In this document: positions 13,881-18,056 of the stretch, piece by piece
Position numbering within the stretch: the stretch's first letter is position 1
Layout of the letters: every line of letters starts with the position of its first letter
Source of the DNA: an uncultured Streptococcus sp.
GTDB lineage: Bacteria; Bacillota; Bacilli; Lactobacillales; Streptococcaceae
Assembly: GCF_901875575.1 (NCBI RefSeq)
Contig: NZ_CABFMF010000017.1
Location: 1 to 18,056 of the forward strand
Reading direction: 5' to 3'
DNA length: 18,056 nucleotides
Notes under the pieces: generated by a model
The model's database searches: none
Told to the model about the DNA's origin: nothing
The model's input: the letters and a program-made list of their open reading frames with translations, nothing else
Position numbers and translations under genes: made by a program

Positions 13881-15986
13881 TTAAACTATTTCCCTAATAA
13901 CCAAAACGCCATCTTCCATATCTGCTTCCAGATGTTTAGCATCTAAATGATCCAAGTGGAAGTCTGTCACCTTATCCCGAATTTCTTGTTCAACTATGCG
14001 ACGGAGAGGTCGAACACCCATGACTTCATCATAGCCTTCTTCTGTGATATAGTCTTTAGCCACTTGACTGACTGCCAAGTCAATGTTTTTCTTGGCCAAG
14101 GTTTGGTTGACTTCAGCCAACATCAAGTCCACAATCTTAGAAAGGTCTTCCTTGGTCAAGTGTGAGAACTCGATAACTGCGTTAAAGCGGTTGAGGAATT
14201 CTGGACGGAAGAATGGTTTCAAACGATCCATCAACTCTGGTTTATCCGCATCTTCTGTCAAGTTAGCTTCATAGCCAAATCCAGCATTTGATGTCGCGAT
14301 AATGACAGTGTTCTTGAAGTTTACTGTATTTCCCTGACCATCTGTCAAACGACCATCATCTAGGACTTGGAGGAGAAGGGTAATGACTTGAGGATCAGCC
14401 TTTTCAATTTCATCTAAGAGAATGATAGAGTATGGATTGCGACGAACACGTTCTGTTAAGGTATTGCTATTGTCATCATAACCCACATAGCCTGCTGTTG
14501 TACCAATTAGCTTAGAAACAGCTGTGCGGTCACTATACTCAGACATATCCAAACGGATGATAGCATCCTTGGTACCAAACATATCTAGCGCCAATTGCTT
14601 AGCAAGCTCCGTCTTACCAACCCCAGTTGGACCTACAAAGAGGAAGCTACCAATTGGGCGATTACCTTCATCAAAACCAGCACGGTTACGACGGATGGCA
14701 CGGGCTACAGCTTCAACTGCCTTATCTTGACCGATTACCTTGTCTTGCAGGCGATGAGCCATATCTTTGAGACGTTCAATGTCAGATGCACCCATTTGAG
14801 ATACTGGAATCCCTGTCATTCGCTCTACAGACTCAGCCACATCATTGACAGTAGCCGTCACCTTCATATCTTCTGTGTGGTTTTCGATTTTCTTTTCCAA
14901 TTCTGCGATGCGTGTTTTATAGTTTAGAGCTGCTTCAAAATCTTCAGCCTCAACTGCTTTTTCTTGCTTGTCTTTTTCTACCTCTATTTCACGTTCAACA
15001 GCATGCACATCTGTTACTGGATGTTGTGCTGCCAAGTGAGCTGCCGTAACATCGACAAGGTCAATAGCCTTATCTGGCAAGCTACGTTGCGGAATATACT
15101 GGACAGAATAATCTACTGCTGCTTTCAACACTTGATCGGGCAGGATAACATTATGGTGTTCTTGATAGAGGTCACGAATTCCTTGAAGGATTTTAAAGGT
15201 ATCCTCTGCAGAAGGAGCATTAACCTTGACTTCGTTGAAACGACGAGCAAGAGCTGCATTCTTCAAGATAGTGTTACGATATTCGTCTTGAGTCGTTGCC
15301 CCAATCACGGTCAATTCTCCACGAGAGAGGGCTGGCTTGAGAATGTCTGCAAGCCCCTTAGAACCACTGTCACCTCCAGTAGAACCAGCACCGAGGATTT
15401 GGTGAATTTCATCAAAGAAGAGGATAATATTCCCTGCTGCTTTCACTTCATTGACTAGGTTTTGAACATTTTCTTCAAAGCTACCACGGTATTGAGTCCC
15501 AGCCTCAAGGCCTGAGATATCAATGGAAATAATTTCCTTGTTCTTAATAGCAGCTGGAACATCTCCATTTACAATAGCTTGGGCTAGTCCTTCAACCACT
15601 GCCGTTTTACCAACCCCTGCATCCCCGACAAGAACAGGGTTGTTTTTAGTTCGACGAGATAGAATCTCAGAAGTCTCTTGAATTTCCTTGTTTCGGCCAA
15701 TAACAGGATCCAGCTTGCCCTCGCGAGCTTCTGCTGTCAAGTTACGACCTAGTTTAGCAAGGAGACCATCTTGTTTCACAACTCCTGCCTTTTCAGACAT
15801 TTGTGCATCCGATTCCATCTGACCTTTCAACTCTCCTGTTGCACGATAGTGGGCAAATTCTTCCGGTGTTACTTCACGTCCATTGATTAGGTAGCGACGG
15901 TTTTCAGAACTATATCCTCGCATCCCTCCCATCAATTGATTAAATAAATCATCCATGTTGTTAAAATTATTAAAATTGTTGTTCAT
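13881..15986 (-). CDS. clpL: ATP-dependent chaperone ClpL
   Basis: A two-AAA+ Clp/Hsp100 protein of 701 residues. After an Asn-rich N terminus (NNNFNNFNNM) there is only a short N domain (about 30-85). AAA-1 has Walker A GDAGVGKT (121-128) and Walker B ILFFDEIH (188-195). A UVR-like middle segment with coiled-coil character spans about 335-372. AAA-2 has Walker A GPTGVGKT (452-459) and Walker B ILLDEIEK (522-529). The region after TSNAGFG is short and lacks the hydrophobic-Gly-Phe tripeptide loop by which ClpC, ClpE and ClpX dock ClpP, in line with ClpL acting as a ClpP-independent disaggregating chaperone in heat and antibiotic stress. The start follows AGAGGT. A CtsR-type operator lies at its promoter, about 230 bases upstream. 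Confidence 0.97.
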   Translation of the reverse strand: MNNNFNNFNNMDDLFNQLMGGMRGYSSENRRYLINGREVTPEEFAHYRATGELKGQMESDAQMSEKAGVVKQDGLLAKLGRNLTAEAREGKLDPVIGRNKEIQETSEILSRRTKNNPVLVGDAGVGKTAVVEGLAQAIVNGDVPAAIKNKEIISIDISGLEAGTQYRGSFEENVQNLVNEVKAAGNIILFFDEIHQILGAGSTGGDSGSKGLADILKPALSRGELTVIGATTQDEYRNTILKNAALARRFNEVKVNAPSAEDTFKILQGIRDLYQEHHNVILPDQVLKAAVDYSVQYIPQRSLPDKAIDLVDVTAAHLAAQHPVTDVHAVEREIEVEKDKQEKAVEAEDFEAALNYKTRIAELEKKIENHTEDMKVTATVNDVAESVERMTGIPVSQMGASDIERLKDMAHRLQDKVIGQDKAVEAVARAIRRNRAGFDEGNRPIGSFLFVGPTGVGKTELAKQLALDMFGTKDAIIRLDMSEYSDRTAVSKLIGTTAGYVGYDDNSNTLTERVRRNPYSIILLDEIEKADPQVITLLLQVLDDGRLTDGQGNTVNFKNTVIIATSNAGFGYEANLTEDADKPELMDRLKPFFRPEFLNRFNAVIEFSHLTKEDLSKIVDLMLAEVNQTLAKKNIDLAVSQVAKDYITEEGYDEVMGVRPLRRIVEQEIRDKVTDFHLDHLDAKHLEADMEDGVLVIREIV

Positions 15987-16024
15987 ATTGATTACCTCTT
16001 TATTACTTACTTATCATTACTGAT

Positions 16025-16041
16025 ATTGACTAACTTTGACT
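16025..16041 (+). promoter_or_regulatory. CtsR-like heptad pair in the clpL leader
   Basis: ATTGACT-AAC-TTTGACT: two heptads with a 3-base spacer, matching the reverse form of the CtsR repeat (TTTGACC-NTN-TTTGACC) at 11 of 14 heptad positions. The middle spacer base is A instead of T. It lies downstream of the predicted start site, 24 bases before the clpL Shine-Dalgarno. Confidence 0.4.
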
Positions 16042-16065
16042 TTTGTTTTAAAAAATTTAGACTAG

Positions 16066-16155
16066 CTAACAAGCTACTCTGAGCACAATTTCTGGTTTTT
16101 CTTTTTCAAGCAGGAGTAGACTATCTTTACTTCTGAAGATTTCTAGATTAAACAT
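16066..16155 (-). CDS. Small ORF in the clpL leader (29 codons)
   Basis: On the minus strand an ATG at 16153-16155 is preceded by AGAGGTGG (16160-16167), a stronger ribosome binding site than that of clpL itself, at normal spacing. The 29-codon frame begins MFNLEIFRSK, has a run of four leucines (residues 13-16), a charged KEK patch, and ends VLRVAC before TAG. It lies wholly within the predicted clpL transcript, about 60 bases from its start and 80 bases before the clpL ATG. No hydrophobic span long enough for a membrane helix is present. I do not recognise the peptide. It could be a regulatory leader peptide, a small protein, or a chance ORF; the good Shine-Dalgarno is the main argument for translation. 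Confidence 0.45.
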   Translation of the reverse strand: MFNLEIFRSKDSLLLLEKEKPEIVLRVAC

Positions 16156-16223
16156 AGACCCACCTCTTTCTATTTTACTTTAAATAAGTGTTCTAGTAAG
16201 GCTTTCATTTACCTTACGTTCCT

Positions 16224-16252
16224 AATATAACACTTTGGTCAGTAAAAGTCAA
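16224..16252 (-). promoter_or_regulatory. clpL promoter
   Basis: Minus-strand TTGACT (16247-16252), 17 bp, TATATT (16224-16229). Predicted start near 16217, giving a leader of about 230 bases. Confidence 0.75.
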
Positions 16253-16253
16253 C
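16237..16253 (+). promoter_or_regulatory. CtsR operator at the clpL promoter
   Basis: GGTCAGT-AAA-AGTCAAC fits RGTCAAA-NAN-RGTCAAA at 11 of 14 heptad positions with a proper spacer. It covers the -35 and the upstream part of the spacer, as at groESL. clpL is a known CtsR regulon member in pneumococcus. Confidence 0.78.
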
Positions 16254-16260
16254 AACTTTG

Positions 16261-16277
16261 TTTGACTAAAATTGACC
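16261..16277 (+). promoter_or_regulatory. Second CtsR-like heptad pair upstream of the clpL promoter
   Basis: TTTGACT-AAA-ATTGACC matches the reverse CtsR repeat at 12 of 14 heptad positions; the middle spacer base differs. It is oppositely oriented to the operator at 16237-16253, 24 bp centre to centre, just upstream of the -35. Confidence 0.5.
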
Positions 16278-16299
16278 ATTTTTAAACATAAATTATGAT

Positions 16300-16316
16300 C
16301 ACCCGTCAAACGGGTG
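16300..16316. repeat. GC-rich hairpin of unknown origin
   Basis: CACCCGT-CAA-ACGGGTG: a perfect 7-bp stem with a 3-base loop in AT-rich surroundings, not followed by a T run. Compact hairpins like this are found at IS200/IS605 ends, and it may be a remnant, but no transposase or matching second end is seen. Confidence 0.4.
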
Positions 16317-16389
16317 GTTTGTACCATGACTATAAGCCCAAATCACCGAGGCTGAGATAAAAAGATTTTGATTTTAGGAATTCTTTATT

Positions 16390-16480
16390 ATAAAATTTTA
16401 AAATCGATATATTATACAAAAAACGAACAAAAACAGAATTCTGAGTATCAGATAACTGGTTTTGTTCGCTTTTTATATTT
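16390..16480 (-). repeat. Palindromic repeat, copy 2 (inverted)
   Basis: The reverse complement of this stretch aligns with 8901-8993: AAATATAAAAAGCGAAC at one end, the GAACAAAAC/GTTTTGTTC hairpin arms (16424-16434 with one extra A, and 16459-16468), and ATCGATTTTAAAATTTTATA at the other end. About ten scattered differences are visible. It directly abuts the ISL3 element. Confidence 0.8.
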
Positions 16481-16530
16481 GACTCTATAATATTTATAGT
16501 GGGTAAATCCCCTATAGATATTATAGAGCC
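16481..16530. repeat. Long imperfect palindrome at the left end of the ISL3 element
   Basis: GACTCTATAATATTTATAG and CTATAGATATTATAGAGCC pair over about 19 positions, closing with GGG/CCC and a 5-base TAAAT loop (one bulged T). The outer arm is the terminal inverted repeat itself, and the inner arm ends in GAGCC, like the IS terminus. Confidence 0.7.
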
Positions 16531-16603
16531 TATTTTGTTGTAGAAAAAAAGTCCCATATGACCTATAATGAAAAGCAACCAAACCATCATTAGAAAGAAT
16601 CAT

Positions 16604-17871
16604 ATGGAACAATTACATTTTATCACAAAACTACTAGACATTAAAGACCCTAATATCCAATTTATGGATGTCATCAATAGGGATTCACACAAGGAAATCA
16701 TCGCTAGACTGGATTATAATGCCCCACCTTGTCCTGATTGCGGAAACCAAATGAAGAAATATGACTTTCAAAAACCGTCTAAGATTCCTTACCTTGAAAC
16801 GACTGGTATGCCTACTAGAATTCTTCTGAAAAAGCGCCGTTTCAAGTGCTATCATTGCGCTAAAATGATGGTCGCTGAGACTTCTATCGTCAAGAAAAAT
16901 CACCAAATTCCTCGTATTATCAAGCAAAAAATTGCTCAGAAGCTGATTGAAAAAACTTCTATGACCGACATTGCTCATCAGTTGTCTATTTCAACTTCAA
17001 CTGTCATTCGCAAGCTCAATGACTGCCGTTTTAAGCATGATTTTTCTCGTCTTCCTGAGATTATGTCCTGGGACGAGTATGCCTTCACTAAGGGAAAGAT
17101 GAGTTTCATTGCGCAAGATTTTGATAAGCTCAATATTGTCACTGTTCTTGAGGGGAGAACACAAGCTATCATTCGAAATCACTTTCTTAAATATGATAGA
17201 GCCGTCCTATGTCGAGTGAAAATCATTACTATGGATATGTTTAGCCCTTACTATGACTTGGCTAAACAGCTTCGCTTTCGAATTTCTAGGCTCAGGCTGA
17301 AACAGTCTCCCAGACTGTTTTACTCCAACATCTAAGTCGTGCTATGAGTCGTGTACGTGTTCAAATCATGAATCAATTTAAGCGAAAATCTCATGAATAC
17401 AAGGCTATCAAGCGCTACTGGAAGCTCATTCAACAGGATAGTCGTAAACTTAGCGATAAACGTTTTTATCGCCCTACTTTTCGTATGCACTTAACCAATA
17501 AAGAGATACTAGTCAAGCTTTTGAGTTATTCAGAGAACTTGAAACTCCACTATAATCTCTATCAGCTCTTACTTTTTCACTTTCAGAATAAGGAACCTGA
17601 CAAATTTTTCGAACTCATTGAGGACAATCTAAAGCAGATTCATCCTCTTTTTCAGACTGTCTTTAAAACCTTTCTAAAGAACAAAGAGAAAATCGTTAAT
17701 GCCCTTCAACTACCCTATTCTAACGCAAAATTGGAATCGACCAATATTCTCATCAAACTTATCAAGCGCAATGCCTTTGGTTTTCGGAACTTCGAAAACT
17801 TCAAAAAACGGGTTTTTATCGCTCTTAACATCAAAAAAGAAAGGACGAAATTTGTCCTTTCTCGAGCTTAG
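16604..17871 (+). pseudogene. ISL3-family transposase, frameshifted and interrupted
   Basis: The first part (16604-17272) reads as a normal ISL3 transposase: MEQLHFITKLLDIKDPNIQ, a zinc ribbon (CPDCGNQ...CYHC), a helix-turn-helix (MTDIAHQLSISTSTVIRKL) and the first catalytic Asp in SWDEYAF, up to DMFSPYYDLAKQL. The sequence expected next, with the LDRFHI motif and second catalytic Asp, is replaced by 53 unrelated bases (17273-17325). Homology resumes two frames over at QHLSRAMSRVRVQ (17326) and runs to the end, including the catalytic Glu in NAKLESTN. The first frame stops at 17335. Loss of a catalytic residue and the frame means no active enzyme. An ATG at 16568 overlaps a TATAAT and lies outside the family sequence, so 16604 is preferred. 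Confidence 0.88.
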
Positions 17872-17910
17872 CTTTTCTTCAATCCACTACAGTTGACAAA
17901 GAGCCTATTT

Positions 17911-17934
17911 GTCTCGCACCTAGCGGAGCGAGAC
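17911..17934. repeat. Hairpin next to the ISL3 right end
   Basis: GTCTCGC (17911-17917) pairs with GCGAGAC (17928-17934) around a 10-base loop. It lies between the IS end and tRNA-Pro; no T run follows, and its role is unknown. Confidence 0.45.
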
Positions 17935-17954
17935 GGACTGAAAGTCACATAACG

Positions 17955-17976
17955 AAAAAAGATACCTATGGTATCT
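17955..17976 (-). terminator. Terminator after tRNA-Pro
   Basis: AGATACC (17960-17966) and GGTATCT (17970-17976) form a perfect 7-bp stem with a TAT loop, followed on the minus strand by TTTTTT; 9 bases beyond the tRNA 3' end. Confidence 0.85.
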
Positions 17977-17984
17977 TCTGTATA

Positions 17985-18056
17985 TCGGGAAGACAGGATT
18001 CGAACCTGCGACACCTTGGTCCCAAACCAAGTACTCTACCAAGCTGAGCTACTTCC
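17985..18056 (-). tRNA. tRNA-Pro (anticodon UGG), first two bases outside the window
   Basis: On the minus strand the visible part starts GGAAGTAGCTCAG, has the anticodon loop TTTGGGA (UGG), the T-arm AGGTTCGAATCCT, and ends CTTCCCG plus discriminator A. The acceptor stem is complete if two more bases (CG) lie beyond 18056. It seems to be the last gene of a unit entering from the right, since a terminator follows at once. Confidence 0.95.

Larger units (their letters stand above)
16481..17905 (+). mobile_element. ISL3-family insertion sequence (IS1167-like), inactivated
   Basis: The right end, read on the minus strand, is GGCTCTTTGTCAACTGTAGT, typical of the ISL3 family. The left end GACTCTATAATATTTATAGT is a weaker inverted copy sharing its G-CTCT start and TAGTGG core. 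The length of about 1.42 kb is near that of IS1167. Inside is one transposase reading frame, broken in the middle. The 8 bases flanking the assumed ends (ttatattt and tatttgtc) do not form a target duplication, so one boundary may be off or the site has changed since insertion. Confidence 0.8.

Noticed and set aside
14595..15458. ORFs of 110 and 164 codons opposite clpL
   Set aside because: Antisense to conserved AAA+ motifs, rich in Cys and Phe, with no start signals.
16330..16590. 86-codon minus-strand ORF spanning the palindromic repeat and the IS left end
   Set aside because: It crosses the boundary of two unrelated mobile sequences and both hairpins, and has no Shine-Dalgarno; its hydrophobic start comes from AT-rich IS sequence.
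17344..17871. Separate 175-codon gene downstream of the transposase
   Set aside because: It is the C-terminal half of the same ISL3 transposase, in a different frame because of the segment at 17273-17325.
16481..17920. 8-bp target duplication of the ISL3 element
   Set aside because: The flanking octamers (ttatattt and tatttgtc) share only TATTT-like runs expected by chance in AT-rich DNA.

Overview
The window looks like a chromosomal segment of a Mitis-group Streptococcus (S. pneumoniae, S. mitis, S. oralis or a close relative). The grounds are the A+T-rich sequence, two BOX elements, a competence sigma-X (ComX) box before ssbB, CtsR and HrcA operators, IS1167-like and IS1182-like insertion sequences, and a gene set familiar from pneumococcus. 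The species cannot be settled from this sequence alone.

Layout, left to right. (1) 1-3200: tRNA-Glu, a 23S rRNA m5U methyltransferase (RlmD type), divergent recX, an Ntdp-type nucleotide phosphatase, then a complete BOX element. (2) 3191-6115: queH, then groEL and groES on the minus strand. The groESL promoter carries a perfect CIRCE (HrcA) operator and a CtsR-like operator over the -35. (3) 6140-8846: ssbB under a sigma-X box with a degenerate BOX in its 3' untranslated region, and a minus-strand operon of a DUF4651 small protein, a thioredoxin-like protein, YtpR and a short-chain dehydrogenase. (4) 8877-9340: an internally deleted IS1182-like element. (5) 9409-13820: an Ami/Ali-type oligopeptide-binding lipoprotein on the minus strand, with a CodY-like site upstream, then a DUF1846 gene and luxS on the plus strand. 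(6) 13881-16277: the chaperone ATPase gene clpL, convergent with luxS, with a long leader that contains an undescribed 29-codon ORF and several CtsR-like heptad pairs. (7) 16390-18056: a palindromic repeat, an ISL3-family (IS1167-like) element with a broken transposase, and tRNA-Pro.

Together the genes cover protein folding stress (GroESL and ClpL, both apparently under CtsR), competence and recombination (SsbB, RecX), RNA modification (RlmD, QueH), peptide uptake and AI-2 signalling (LuxS). I see no CRISPR array, toxin-antitoxin pair or defence cassette, and no wholly new multi-gene system.

The less ordinary signals are the small ORF and repeated CtsR-like sites in the clpL leader; a terminator whose T-tract doubles as the T-rich element of the sigma-X promoter; a 90-bp palindromic repeat present twice in inverted orientation around the ali-clpL block; and a gene order that matches the pneumococcal capsule neighbourhood (clpL, luxS, DUF1846 gene, aliA) but without dexB and cps, joined to the groESL block at an IS remnant.
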